Part shown: in pieces, positions 1-10,314 of the stretch | Position numbering within the stretch: position 1 is the stretch's first letter | Layout of the letters: the number at the start of each line of letters is the position of its first letter | From: Micromonospora sp. NBC_00389 | GTDB lineage: Bacteria > Actinomycetota > Actinomycetes > Mycobacteriales > Micromonosporaceae | Length of the DNA: 64,000 nt | Assembly: GCF_036059255.1 (NCBI RefSeq) | Contig: NZ_CP107947.1 | Coordinates: 6,138,001-6,202,000 of the forward strand | Direction of reading: 5' to 3' | The notes under the pieces: model-generated | What the model was told of the DNA's origin: nothing | The model's database searches: none | What the model saw: the letters and a program-made list of their open reading frames with translations, nothing else | Translations under genes and position numbers: made by a program

Positions 1-134
1 GTCAGGGTCACCGGGTTCTTGTAGAGCTCGTTCTCGGCGGGTGCCTCGCTGTCGCTGCCGTTACACCCGGCGACGAGCAGTGCGGTCGTCATTAACAGCG
101 CCAGGGTGGCGCCCGCGCGGTGCTTCATCGCCAT
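1..134 (-). CDS. Lipoprotein, probable ABC-transporter substrate-binding protein (5' end only)
   Basis: Only the first 44 codons are inside the window. The translation starts MAMKHRAGATLALL, followed by a hydrophobic stretch and a lipobox ending VAGC, so the protein is exported and lipid-anchored at the cysteine (about residue 24). The mature part begins with an acidic, Ser-rich linker and then NPVTL, a start typical of family 1 solute-binding proteins of sugar ABC transporters. A GAGGAG ribosome site lies 8 bases before the ATG at 134; a second ATG at 128 is possible. The two LacI-type genes beyond the insertion sequence fit a carbohydrate-uptake locus. The lipoprotein signal is seen directly. 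The sugar-binding role is inferred from the N-terminus and context, because the body of the protein is missing. Confidence 0.6.
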   Translation of the reverse strand, partial: MAMKHRAGATLALLMTTALLVAGCNGSDSEAPAENELYKNPVTL

Positions 135-153
135 CGACACGTCTCCTCGACTA

Positions 154-1183
154 AGGCGTGTTTCATAAGCCGGTCAGAGCCACTCGGTGATGATCGTGAT
201 GGTGAGAACGGCTTGGAAGCGGACTGCCAGCTTGTCGTAGCGGGTGGCGACGCCGCGGTGGCGTTTGAGCCGGTTGATGCCGTTCTCCACGGCGTGGCGT
301 AGCCGGTAGAGGTCCTTGTCGAACGCGGGTGGGCGGCCACCCTTGGAGCCTTTGGCCTTGCGATGGGCGTCCTGGTCGGTCTTGCTGGGGATGCAGGCCT
401 GGATCCCGCGTGAGCGCAGATGACTGCGGTTGCCGCGGCTGGTGTAGGCCTTGTCGGCCAAGACCAGGTCGGGGCAGGTGCGGGGTCGACCCACGCCGAG
501 GCGGGTCACATGGATGCGGCGCAGGACGGGGATGAACTGCGGGCTGTCACCACGGTGCCCGGCGGTCACGATCAGGGAGAGGACCTTCTGTCCCTGCTCG
601 CAGGCCAGATGAGTCTTGGTGGTCAGCCCGCCGCGCGATCGGCCCAACGCGTGATCGGCCGGCTCGTCGTGCACCCCGCCGGGCGGCTCCTTCTGCAGAT
701 GCCCGTCGGTGCGGGCTCCGGCGGCGTGCTGGTGGGCGCGGCTGGTCATCGAGTCCACGCTCACCGTCCAACCGATCCGGCCGGTCGCGTCGCCAGCGGC
801 TTGCAGCGCGGACAGGATCTTGTCCCAGGTTCCGTCACGCTGCCAGCGGCGGAACAGGCCGTAGACGGTGGGCCAGGGCGCGTACTCGGACGGGACGTCA
901 CGCCACGGGGCACCGATCCGGATCCGCCACCGGATCCCGTCAATGAGCTGTCGTTTCTTCCACTTCGGCGGACGACCCGTCCTCGGCACGGCAGGCAGCA
1001 ACGGAGCCAGAACAGCCCACTGCCCGTCGGTCAGGTCATGCCGCCTCGTCACCGCTACGCTGGGCACGAGGTCTCCGGTATGAAGTTCTTGCTTGGTCGC
1101 AGAACCAGTTACCGGAGACCTCTTCAGCTGTCGATCACCGCCACGCGGTGACTTCGATCAGACTCCACTTTTGAAACACGCCT
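154..1183 (-). mobile_element. IS5-family insertion sequence (IS427-like), complete
   Basis: A 1,030-base element with near-perfect terminal inverted repeats: the left end reads aggcgtgtttcataag and the right end, reverse-complemented, reads aggcgtgtttcaaaag (one mismatch in 16). A TA dinucleotide flanks both ends (152-153 and 1184-1185), as expected for the short target duplication of the IS427 group. It holds one transposase gene in a single frame on the minus strand. The element lies 18 bases upstream of the lipoprotein start codon and between that gene and the LacI gene, so it has split what was probably a shared divergent control region. Confidence 0.85.
174..1067 (-). CDS. IS5-family transposase
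   Basis: DDE transposase of about 297 residues. The N-terminal domain (LTDGQWAVLAPLLP, then PPKWKKRQLIDGIRWRIRIGAPW) is the DUF4096 module typical of IS5/IS427 transposases. The catalytic acids are visible: Asp in TVSVDSMTSRAH, Asp in LVLADKAYTS, and Glu in HAVENGINRLKRHRG. The start is GTG at 1067, chosen because GGAG lies 8 bases upstream. Many IS427-group members need a ribosomal frameshift to make the transposase, but here the reading frame is unbroken, so the enzyme may be active. It reads in the same direction as the lipoprotein gene beyond its end. Confidence 0.9.
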   Translation of the reverse strand: MPSVAVTRRHDLTDGQWAVLAPLLPAVPRTGRPPKWKKRQLIDGIRWRIRIGAPWRDVPSEYAPWPTVYGLFRRWQRDGTWDKILSALQAAGDATGRIGWTVSVDSMTSRAHQHAAGARTDGHLQKEPPGGVHDEPADHALGRSRGGLTTKTHLACEQGQKVLSLIVTAGHRGDSPQFIPVLRRIHVTRLGVGRPRTCPDLVLADKAYTSRGNRSHLRSRGIQACIPSKTDQDAHRKAKGSKGGRPPAFDKDLYRLRHAVENGINRLKRHRGVATRYDKLAVRFQAVLTITIITEWL

Positions 1184-1245
1184 TAGCAGTGGCGGTACTT
1201 AGGTGCGGCGAGTTTTACAGTCACGCAACGGGGTGTCAACCGTTG

Positions 1246-1260
1246 TCGATAACGTTTTCT
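1246..1260. promoter_or_regulatory. LacI-type operator candidate
   Basis: The sequence tcgataacgttttct contains the central aacgtt dyad seen in many LacI-family operators. It lies 44 bases before the GTG of the LacI gene at 1304 and on the far side of the insertion sequence from the lipoprotein gene. It probably once served both divergent genes. Confidence 0.45.
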
Positions 1261-1303
1261 ACCCCTCGCGACGAGTCCCAGGTGGCCCACTATCATCGTC
1301 GGC

Positions 1304-2359
1304 GTGACCTTCCCTGAGCGTGTCAAGATGTCGGACGTGGCCCGTACGGCCGGCGTCTCGGTGGCGACCGTGTCGAAGGTCGTCAACGGTCGCTACGGCG
1401 TGGCGCAGGCGACCGTGGAGCGCGTCCGGGAGGTCATCCACCAGCTCGGCTACGAGGCCAGCCTGGGAGCGCAGAGCCTGCGCAGCCACCGGACGAACGT
1501 CCTGGGCATCCTGGTCGCCGAGTTCGAGCCGTTCTCGACCGAGCTGCTCAAGGGCGCGTCGAAGGAGGTCGCCGGCACCGGCTACCAACTGCTGGCCTAC
1601 TCCGGCGGCGACGGCGACGGCACGGCCGTCGGCTGGGAGCGGCGCTCGCTGGCCCGCCTGTCCGGGACGCTCATCGACGGGGCGGTGATCGTCACGCCGA
1701 CGGTGGTCGAGACCAAGCAGGGCTTCCATGTCGTGGCCGTCGACCCCCACACCGGCCCGTCGGGGCTGCCCACCGTCGACTCGGACAACTTCGCCGGCGC
1801 GGTGCTCGCGACCAACTACCTGCTGTCGCTCGGCCACCGCCGCATCGGCCACATCAGCGGTCGCCCCGACCTCGAGTCGGCGCGCCTTCGCGAGGCCGGC
1901 TTCCGCCGAGCCATGGCCGACGCGGGCGTCGCGGTCGACGAACGACTCGTCCGCGTCGGCGGTTTCCGGGTCGAGAGCGCCGCCGCCACGGCCGCGGAAC
2001 TGCTGGCACTGCCCGACCGGCCGACCGCCGTCTTCGCCAGCAACGACCTCTCCGCGATCTCCACGATGGACGTCGCCCGGACCATGGGCCTCACGGTGCC
2101 CGACGACCTGTCCGTGATCGGCTTCGACAACATCCCTGAGTCGGCGCTGGTCACCCCGCAGCTCACCACGATCTCGCAACCCCTGCAGCGCATGGGCGCC
2201 GTGGCGATGCGGCTGCTCATCGACCTCGTCGGCGGCGTCGAACGCGACCCGCACGTCCGGCTGCCGACCGAACTGGTCGTCCGGTCTTCCTGCGGCCCGT
2301 ACACGCCCTCCCCCGGGCCCGATCGGCCGCCGTCGGCAGCCGGTGCGGCGAGCGACTGA
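1304..2359 (+). CDS. LacI-family transcriptional regulator
   Basis: A 351-residue regulator. The N-terminal helix-turn-helix and hinge are clear: MSDVARTAGVSVATVSKVVNGR (about residues 9-30), then HQLGYEASLGAQSLRS. The rest is the periplasmic-binding-protein-like sugar-sensing core (residues about 65-335), ending with the common FDNIPESALVTPQLTTISQP segment. GTG at 1304 gives the listed start; ATG at 1328 is an equally good alternative that puts the HTH right at the N-terminus. It is divergent from the sugar-type lipoprotein gene, from which it is now separated by the insertion sequence. It likely represses that transporter in the absence of its sugar. The ligand cannot be read from the sequence. 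Confidence 0.85.
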   Translation: MTFPERVKMSDVARTAGVSVATVSKVVNGRYGVAQATVERVREVIHQLGYEASLGAQSLRSHRTNVLGILVAEFEPFSTELLKGASKEVAGTGYQLLAYSGGDGDGTAVGWERRSLARLSGTLIDGAVIVTPTVVETKQGFHVVAVDPHTGPSGLPTVDSDNFAGAVLATNYLLSLGHRRIGHISGRPDLESARLREAGFRRAMADAGVAVDERLVRVGGFRVESAAATAAELLALPDRPTAVFASNDLSAISTMDVARTMGLTVPDDLSVIGFDNIPESALVTPQLTTISQPLQRMGAVAMRLLIDLVGGVERDPHVRLPTELVVRSSCGPYTPSPGPDRPPSAAGAASD

Positions 2360-2581
2360 GCGGCGAGGTCACGGGTGCTAGGCCGGGCCCTGCGACGCGC
2401 CCGCCCGTGGCGATCAGCCGGACTTCCGGGAATTCTCCGCAACTTCCCGAACACCGGCGGCGATGCGCCCTGTCGCCAGCCCTCGGTCCGTGCGGCAAGA
2501 TGACCGATGGGACGGACACGCTGCTCCGGGGCATCCCGGTGCCGGCGTCCGGCCCGCCCCCGAAAGATCAAAGGAGACGCG

Positions 2582-3619
2582 GTGGACGCGGACGACGGAC
2601 GCAGGGTGACCATCACCGCGATCGCACGGGAGGCCGGAGTGTCGGTGCCGACCGTGTCCCGGGTGCTCAACGGTCGGTCCGATGTGGCACCCGACACCCG
2701 GGAACGGGTCGAGGAGCTGCTGCGCCACCACGGCTACCGGCGCCGCAACAGCCGCAGCGTCCGCCGCGCCGGTCTCGTCGACCTGGTCTTCAACGACCTG
2801 GACAGCCCCTGGGCCGTGGAGATCATTCGCGGGGTGGAGGACGTCGGGCACGGCGCCGGCGTCGGCACCGTGGTCTCCGCGATCCACCGGCAGCCCACCG
2901 CGGCCCGGCAGTGGTTGCAGAATCTGCGTACCCGGGCCACCGACGGCGTCATCTTCGTGACCTCGCACCTGAGCCCGCCGCTGCACGCGCAGCTGCGCCG
3001 CCTCAACGTGCCGGTGGTGGTCGTCGACCCGGCCGGCGTGCCGGCCATGGACGTGCCGACGATCGGTGCCACCAACTGGTCCGGCGGACTCGCCGCGACC
3101 GAGCACCTGCTCTCGATCGGGCACCGGCGGATCGGGTTCGTCGCCGGGCCCACGCACCTGTTGTGCAGCCGGGCTCGGCTCGACGGTTACCGGGCCGGCT
3201 TGGAGGCGGCCGGGGTGCCGGTCGACGACGCCCTGGTCTGCCCGGGCGACTTCTACCACGCCTCCGGGTTCGCCGCCGGCACGGCGCTGCTCGACCTCGC
3301 CGATCCGCCGACGGCCATCTTCGCGGCCAGCGACCAGATGGCCTTCGGGGTCTACGAGGCCATCCGGCGTCGGGGGTTGCGAGTCCCGGACGACGTCAGC
3401 GTGGTGGGCTTCGACGACCTGCCGGAGGCCCGCTGGGCTTCGCCGCCGCTGACCACCGTGCGTCAACCGCTGGTGGAGATGGGCCGACTGGCGGCGCGGA
3501 CCGTGCTGCGGCTGGCTCAGGGCGAGGGTATCGACTCGCCCCGGGTGGAGCTCGCCACCGAGTTGGTCGTCCGGGACAGCACCGCCACCGCGCCGACCGG
3601 GTCACCCGACCGGTCGTGA
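2582..3619 (+). CDS. LacI-family transcriptional regulator
   Basis: A second LacI-type regulator, 345 residues, 222 bases downstream of the first and on the same strand. The start is GTG at 2582, preceded by AAAGGAG; the frame is open upstream to 2507 but without a matching ribosome site. The HTH reads ITAIAREAGVSVPTVSRVLNG, followed by the hinge and the type 1 periplasmic-binding core (GGLAATEHLLSIGHRRIG, then FDDLPEARWASPPLTTVRQP). The intergenic gap is long enough for its own promoter, so it is probably not strictly co-transcribed. Two tandem LacI paralogues suggest control of different sugar genes. No operator was identified with confidence in the gap. Confidence 0.85.
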   Translation: MDADDGRRVTITAIAREAGVSVPTVSRVLNGRSDVAPDTRERVEELLRHHGYRRRNSRSVRRAGLVDLVFNDLDSPWAVEIIRGVEDVGHGAGVGTVVSAIHRQPTAARQWLQNLRTRATDGVIFVTSHLSPPLHAQLRRLNVPVVVVDPAGVPAMDVPTIGATNWSGGLAATEHLLSIGHRRIGFVAGPTHLLCSRARLDGYRAGLEAAGVPVDDALVCPGDFYHASGFAAGTALLDLADPPTAIFAASDQMAFGVYEAIRRRGLRVPDDVSVVGFDDLPEARWASPPLTTVRQPLVEMGRLAARTVLRLAQGEGIDSPRVELATELVVRDSTATAPTGSPDRS

Positions 3620-3710
3620 CGGTCGGAATCGGGTCGGACGCTGGTTCGGCGGTTCCGGTTCGGATCCCGAAAATTCCGGCTTCTTACGGCCCCAACGACG
3701 GCTAGTGGCC

Positions 3711-3729
3711 GGCGCGCGACCGGCGCGCC
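3711..3729. terminator. Hairpin between convergent genes
   Basis: A 7-bp GC stem (ggcgcgc at 3711-3717, gcgcgcc at 3723-3729) with a short loop lies between the end of the LacI gene and the end of the convergent cyclophilin gene. It could terminate either or both. There is no T-tract, so this is tentative. Confidence 0.3.
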
Positions 3730-3781
3730 CTGGTGCGGTGGCGCGGTGAGCGAGCCGGAGCCGCCCACCGCGCCAGCACGG

Positions 3782-4630
3782 TCAGTGGTGGTGGTGCGAG
3801 CGGACGGCCCGGCGGATGTCCACCGGCAGTGCGGGTGCGCCGTCGACCGGTGCCGGGTCCTCGGCGGTCGGCGCCACTCCCCCGGCGGCGATCCGGTCCA
3901 GGGTGGCCAGCCCGGCCGCGTCGATCTCCCCGAAGATCGTGTAGTTGGGGCGCAGCGCGGAGTTGGCGTAGACCAGGAAGAACTGGCTGCCGTTGGTGTC
4001 CGGCCCGGCGTTGGCCATGGCCAGCACGCCCCGGGCGTACACCTTGCGTTCGCCGGTCGGGTCGGTGGGCGCCGGCGGCAGGTCGGTCGGCAGTTCGTCG
4101 CGGTACCGGTATCCCGGGCCGCCCTCGCCCGTGCCGGAGGGGTCACCGCACTGCAACACGCTGAGCGTCGGGTACGCGGTCAGCCGGTGGCACATGGTGC
4201 GGTCGTAGAAGCGCTTGCGGACCAGGTGCAGGAAGCTCTGCACCGTGCACGGCGCGGTTGCCCGGTCCAGGGTCAACCCGATCGGCCCGTGGTTGGTGGA
4301 GAGGGTCACCCGGACGGTGCCCCGGTCCGGGGTACGCCGCGGGTCGGGCGGCAGTGGCACCGGCCGGGCCGCCGGCTCGTCGGGCGTCTCGGTGTACGCG
4401 CATGGGCCGTGCGTGGTGCGCGGCGGGCGGGTGGCGGCGTCGGCGGCTGCTGGCGGCGCGGCGGACGCGGTCACGGCGTCGACGGACGCGCCCGGCGCGG
4501 CTACGGCGGTGGCGGACGCGCCGACGACCAGCGCCCCGGCGAGCACCGTCACCCCCGCGAGGCGGGTCAGCGCGCGCACCGACCGGCGGGGTGCCGCCAC
4601 GCCGGGCCGCGGTTCGAGTTCACTCGACAC
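3782..4630 (-). CDS. Secreted cyclophilin-type peptidyl-prolyl cis-trans isomerase
   Basis: A 282-residue protein. Residues about 20-47 are a hydrophobic signal-like segment (LAGVTVLAGALVVGASATAVAA) after a short charged N-terminus, so it is probably exported or anchored. An Ala/Pro-rich stretch leads to the cyclophilin domain (about residues 105-270), with STNHGPIGLTLDRATAPCTV, FYDRTMCHRLT, the GVLAMANAGPDTNGSQFFLVY signature and FGEIDAAGLATLDRIA. The active-site Arg usually found in FHRV is here CHRLT, which keeps the His-Arg pair. The natural C-terminus ends in four histidines. It probably assists folding outside the membrane. It is 70 bases downstream of the penicillin-binding protein gene on the same strand and may share its transcript. 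Confidence 0.85.
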   Translation of the reverse strand: MSSELEPRPGVAAPRRSVRALTRLAGVTVLAGALVVGASATAVAAPGASVDAVTASAAPPAAADAATRPPRTTHGPCAYTETPDEPAARPVPLPPDPRRTPDRGTVRVTLSTNHGPIGLTLDRATAPCTVQSFLHLVRKRFYDRTMCHRLTAYPTLSVLQCGDPSGTGEGGPGYRYRDELPTDLPPAPTDPTGERKVYARGVLAMANAGPDTNGSQFFLVYANSALRPNYTIFGEIDAAGLATLDRIAAGGVAPTAEDPAPVDGAPALPVDIRRAVRSHHHH

Positions 4631-4700
4631 AGGGATCCTCCTGGACTCGTGGTGCCAGAAAGACCGGAGTCTATGGACGTCAGGGCCGGTTGTCGATCCG

Positions 4701-5960
4701 TCAGGGCAGCCGACGGCGGTGCCGCCACAACAGCCCGCCCAGCAGCAGCACCCCCGCGCCGCTCAGCGCGGTCACCGACCAGAGCCACCCCGACCCGGCG
4801 TGCACCGGACCGCTGGCCGCCGCCGGTCGAGGCGCACGGGGCGCAGCCAGCGCGGACGGCGAGGCCGACGGCGTGGCGGTCAGCTCGCCCGGCTCGACCA
4901 GCCGGCCGACCGCGGCATCGCGGGACAGCGTGAAGCCCCAGTCCAACAGGGCCGCGCCCTGCTCCCAACCGCGCTTCGGCGCCGGCTCGGCGCCCAGCAG
5001 GGTCACCACCAGCCGCCGCCCGCCGCGTTGCGCCGCGCCGACGTATGTGTGCCGGGCCAGGTCGGTGAAGCCGGTCTTGCCGCCGAGCGCGCCCGGGTAC
5101 CGGTAGACGAGCTGGTTCTCGTTCTGGATCTGGAAACCCTTGATGCGCTGCGCCGGCTGGGCCGGGATCTGCGCCTGCTCGGTGAGCGCGTACCGGCGGA
5201 AGTTCGGGTCGGCGAAGCAGGCCCGGGCGATCAGCGCGAGGTCGTACGCGCTGGTGAACTGCCCCTTGCCGTCCAGCCCGGAGGGGGTGACCGCGTGCGT
5301 CTGGAGCGCGCCGAGCCGGTGCGCCTGCTCGTTCATGGCGCGTACTCCGCCGGCCGCGCCGTCCGCCCCGCCGCCCAGCCGGGCCAGCGCGTTGGCCGCC
5401 TCGTTGCCCGAGTTGAGTAGCAACCCGAGCCAGATGGTCTCGACGGTGTACCGGCCGCCCTCGACCAGGCCGACGGCGGACGAACCGGGCTCGATGTTCA
5501 TGTCCGCCGCGGTGACGGTGACTGTCTGCTTCGGATCCAGCCGGGGCAGCATCGTGGCCGCCAGCAGCAGCTTCTGCACGCTGGCCGGGGTGCCGTACTC
5601 GTGCGGGCCGCAGCCACCGAGCACCTGGCCGGTGTCCAGGTCGGCGACCAGCCACGAGGTGGCGGTGACCGCCGGTGGCGCGCCGGCGCCGGCCGGCACG
5701 ACCAGTCCGCTGGTGGCCAGTCCGACTCCGCCGACCACCCGCTGCTCGGGCACGGCGGGCGGGGGCGAGGGCCGTGGCGGCCGGGACACCGCTGGCGCCG
5801 GCACCGTCGGGCACCGCACGGTCGTCGCGGCGGCGGAACCCGTGGGGGCAGAACCCGTGGGGGCGGTCGTAGCGGCAGCGGTCGTCGCGGGAGCGGCGGC
5901 GGTCGTCGCGGGAGCGAACAGGACGGCGGACGCCGCGACCGTCAGCAGCGCAGCTTTCAT
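4701..5960 (-). CDS. D-alanyl-D-alanine carboxypeptidase (peptidase S11)
   Basis: A 419-residue penicillin-binding protein of the DacA/DacC type that trims the terminal D-Ala from peptidoglycan stem peptides. Residues 1-25 form a signal peptide, followed by an Ala/Thr/Pro-rich linker. The S11 catalytic motifs are present in order: SVQK (SxxK, nucleophile Ser), SGN in LLNSGNEAANAL, and KTG in GGKTGFTDLA. The C-terminus has a Pro/Ser/Ala-rich spacer, one transmembrane helix (WLWSVTALSGAGVLLLGGLLW) and an Arg-rich tail, so it is membrane-tethered facing outside. The ATG at 5960 gives a proper signal peptide; the frame is open far upstream into the MerR gene but that extension is not credible. 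It starts 10 bases after the end of the MerR-type gene. Confidence 0.88.
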   Translation of the reverse strand: MKAALLTVAASAVLFAPATTAAAPATTAAATTAPTGSAPTGSAAATTVRCPTVPAPAVSRPPRPSPPPAVPEQRVVGGVGLATSGLVVPAGAGAPPAVTATSWLVADLDTGQVLGGCGPHEYGTPASVQKLLLAATMLPRLDPKQTVTVTAADMNIEPGSSAVGLVEGGRYTVETIWLGLLLNSGNEAANALARLGGGADGAAGGVRAMNEQAHRLGALQTHAVTPSGLDGKGQFTSAYDLALIARACFADPNFRRYALTEQAQIPAQPAQRIKGFQIQNENQLVYRYPGALGGKTGFTDLARHTYVGAAQRGGRRLVVTLLGAEPAPKRGWEQGAALLDWGFTLSRDAAVGRLVEPGELTATPSASPSALAAPRAPRPAAASGPVHAGSGWLWSVTALSGAGVLLLGGLLWRHRRRLP

Positions 5961-5970
5961 GAGCCCGACC

Positions 5971-6765
5971 CTAGCCAACAAGATCCCCCGCCGGGACCGG
6001 ATACCCGGCCGACCATCCGGCGGCATCCCGACCGCCCAGGTAGTCGTGCAGCGCGGCACTCCCCCGCAGCCGGCGCAGACTGCGCGCGTGCAGTTCCTGC
6101 TCACGGCGGGCCAGCTCGGCGCGGACCCGCTGGGCGCTGCCGGTGGTGCGCAGCTCGCCCAGCACCGCCCCGATGATCTCGAACGGGTAGGCGCCCCGGC
6201 GCAGCAGCGCGACGACCTGCGCGGCGCGCAGCTCGGCCTCGTCGTACACCCGGTATCTGGTGCCCGGCGTGCGAACCGGTCGCAGCAGGCCGCGCTCCTC
6301 CCACAGCCGCAGTTGCGAGGTCCGGACCCCGACCAGGGCGGCGACCTCGCCGATGCGGGCGCCACGGCGGGGTACCGGCCGGGCCTGCGACGGGCTGGCC
6401 AGCACGGTCTCGAAAGCGCCGAGCACCCGGCGGATCTCGGCGCGCTCCCGGTCCAGCTCGGCGTGGCCGCCGTCGAGCGCCGCGAGGGCCGCCGGCAGGT
6501 CACCCCGGTGCACCGCCGCCATGATCTCCCGGGTACGGCTCCAGCCATGCCCCTCGGCGAGCCTCCGCGCCACGGTCAGCGCCCGCGCGTGCTCGGTCGT
6601 GAAGATCCGATAGCCGCTCGCAGTGCGCCGCACTGGCGGCAGCACGCCCACCTCGACGTAGTTGCGCACCTGCTGCACCGAGATCCCTGCGGTGGCGGCC
6701 AGGTCCACCGCCCGCAGGCGGTCCTTGGGTGCGGAGTCCACGGCGGCCACCGTACCGGTTGCCAC
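5971..6765 (-). CDS. MerR-family regulator with two HTH domains (TioE-like)
   Basis: The protein contains two MerR-type winged-helix segments. The first is LRAVDLAATAGISVQQVRNYVEVGVLPP and SGYRIFTTEHARAL near the N-terminus; the second is IGEVAALVGVRTSQLRLWEERGLLRP and YRVYDEAELRAAQ around the middle. This duplicated layout matches the TioE family of regulators named from the thiocoraline cluster of Micromonospora. GTG at 6765 is the chosen start because the conserved region begins a few residues later; the frame is open to 6849. It is divergent from the UvrA-like gene with 140 bases between them, which suggests it controls that gene. The drug or signal sensed is unknown. Confidence 0.75.
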   Translation of the reverse strand: MATGTVAAVDSAPKDRLRAVDLAATAGISVQQVRNYVEVGVLPPVRRTASGYRIFTTEHARALTVARRLAEGHGWSRTREIMAAVHRGDLPAALAALDGGHAELDRERAEIRRVLGAFETVLASPSQARPVPRRGARIGEVAALVGVRTSQLRLWEERGLLRPVRTPGTRYRVYDEAELRAAQVVALLRRGAYPFEIIGAVLGELRTTGSAQRVRAELARREQELHARSLRRLRGSAALHDYLGGRDAAGWSAGYPVPAGDLVG

Positions 6766-6905
6766 GTGATTTGAGACTTTGCGGGTCGTTCCGGCGTAGT
6801 CACCAGTGGAATCTCGGCAAAAGTCTCTACAAGGGGATGAATGAGACAATGTAATCCGTCAGCCCGGCGGGGTCCTTCCCCGCCACGATCTCGTGAAGGG
6901 TTCGC

Positions 6906-9200
<2,295 letters not shown>

Positions 9201-9282
9201 GGCGGGCGGGCCGCACCCGGCGGCGGGCCGCACCCGACGAGCGGGCCGGATCGGCGGCGGGCCGCAGAGCGGGCGGTGGTGG

Positions 9283-9702
9283 TCAGGCGACGCGGCGCAG
9301 CCAGCGCCGCTGCCAGGGCGTCTCCACCGCTTTCGGGTGGTAGCCCGCCCGGACCCACGGCACCGCCCGCTCGGCCGGCAGGCCGTCGAGGATCGCCAAC
9401 GCGGCCAACGCCGTACCGGTGCGCCCCACCCCACCCCGGCAGGCCACCTCGACACGCTCACCGTCATGTGCCCGCCGCAGCGCCGCCCGCAGGGCGTCGA
9501 GGGCGTCCGCCCGATCGAGCGGTAGCCAGAAGTCGGGCCACCGGATCCGCCGGTACGGCCAGTCCGGCGCCGGACCGGGCGCCAACAGCAGGGCGAAGTC
9601 GGCGGGCGAGGCGACCGCACCGATACGGCGCCCGCGCACCGTCGCCCCGCTGGGCAGTACCAGCACACCCGACTGCTCGGACCAGATTTGCGCGACAGTC
9701 AC
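9283..9702 (-). CDS. Protein-tyrosine-phosphatase-like protein
   Basis: A 139-residue protein with a cysteine phosphatase loop, CRGGVGRTGTALAALAIL, matching the C-x5-R signature of tyrosine and dual-specificity phosphatases. The residue before Cys is Ala instead of the usual His. An upstream Asp in WLPLDRADALDALRAAL could be the general acid. The start is GTG at 9702 (MTVAQIWSEQSGVLVLP). The frame stays open upstream through a 24-base repeat array, but that part would be a Cys/Arg-rich octapeptide repeat and is unlikely to be translated. It is convergent with the UvrA-like gene and has no obvious partner. The substrate is unknown. Confidence 0.7.
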   Translation of the reverse strand: MTVAQIWSEQSGVLVLPSGATVRGRRIGAVASPADFALLLAPGPAPDWPYRRIRWPDFWLPLDRADALDALRAALRRAHDGERVEVACRGGVGRTGTALAALAILDGLPAERAVPWVRAGYHPKAVETPWQRRWLRRVA

Positions 9703-9705
9703 CCC

Positions 9706-9942
9706 AGCATTGTGCCGGCACGGCCACCGAGCATGGGGCCGGCACGCGCACCGATCTTGGTACCGCCGACGCATCGCGCATGGGCTCGGCGCGCGCACCC
9801 CGCATGGGCTCGGCGCGCGCACCCCGCATGGGCTCGGCGCGCACACCCCGCATGGGCTCGGCGCGCACACCCCGCATGGGCTCGGCGCGCACCGCGCGTG
9901 GTGCCGCCGGACGCGCTGAGCGTGGGGCCAGCACGCGCACCG
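9706..9942. repeat. Degenerate 24-base tandem array
   Basis: About ten units lie head to tail directly upstream of the phosphatase start. Five are nearly identical, starting cgcatgggctcggcgcgc at 9777, 9801, 9825, 9849 and 9873 (the last shortened). Diverged units flank them: agcat-type units at 9706 and 9730, a 23-base unit at 9754, and units at about 9894 and 9919. The 24-base period keeps reading frames intact, which explains the long spurious open frames here. Confidence 0.75.
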
Positions 9943-9970
9943 ACGTGCCGCCACTGCGGGTGGGTACAGA

Positions 9971-10008
9971 CAGCGCCGCCCCCGGCTGGTGGGCCGGGGG
10001 CGGCGCTG
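9971..10008. terminator. 16-bp GC hairpin
   Basis: A perfect 16-bp stem (cagcgccgcccccggc at 9971-9986 pairing with 9993-10008) and a 6-base loop in the gap between the phosphatase gene and the lysozyme-like gene. The shape is terminator-like but no T-run follows. The rest of 10009-10177 shows nothing recognisable. Confidence 0.4.
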
Positions 10009-10177
10009 GTGTCGGTGTGCAGGTCGCCTCTCGGCGAGTGGCACGACGCGGCTCCAGCCGAACGGTGTTCCGCGAAGGCAATATAGGTGAGGCCCGGGGA
10101 CACTGAGTCACACCGACACTGACCACAACCAGCCTCCGGCCGGCGATGTTCCCCGGGCGACACCCGACCAGCCGGGT

Positions 10178-10230
10178 CGAGATCTTGGACAGTTTCCGTT
10201 AGCGGGTAACGGAAACTGTCCAAGATCTCG
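10178..10230. repeat. 23-bp perfect inverted repeat with 7-base loop
   Basis: The left arm (10178-10200, beginning cgagatcttggacag) is the exact reverse complement of the right arm (10208-10230), with loop agcgggt. It is less GC-rich than its surroundings and contains two agatct sites. Such a stem could act as a two-way terminator or be a mobile palindromic element. It lies 85 bases beyond the end of the lysozyme-like gene. Confidence 0.6.
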
Positions 10231-10241
10231 GCGTGGACATG

Positions 10242-10281
10242 CCGCTGGCCGGCACCCCGGGTTGGGGGTGCCGGCCAGCGG
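10242..10281 (-). terminator. Probable terminator of the lysozyme-like gene
   Basis: A perfect 17-bp stem (ccgctggccggcacccc at 10242-10258, partner at 10265-10281) with a 6-base loop, 34 bases past the stop codon of the minus-strand gene ending at 10315. The position and strength fit a factor-independent terminator of the GC-rich actinobacterial kind, which often lacks a U-tract. Confidence 0.55.
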
Positions 10282-10314
10282 TCGGTTCATGCGGTGGTGC
10301 TGTGGTGTTGTGGG

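Noticed and set aside
3782..3796. Four terminal histidines of the cyclophilin as a cloning tag
   Set aside because: The stretch is short and in natural codon context within a chromosomal locus; no vector sequence is near.
9703..10044. N-terminal extension of the phosphatase through the 24-base array
   Set aside because: The extension would be a Cys/Arg/Pro-rich octapeptide repeat with no family support; GTG at 9702 fits the domain.
10082..10095. taggtgaggc as a DtxR/IdeR iron-box half-site
   Set aside because: Only one weak half matches and no iron gene is near.
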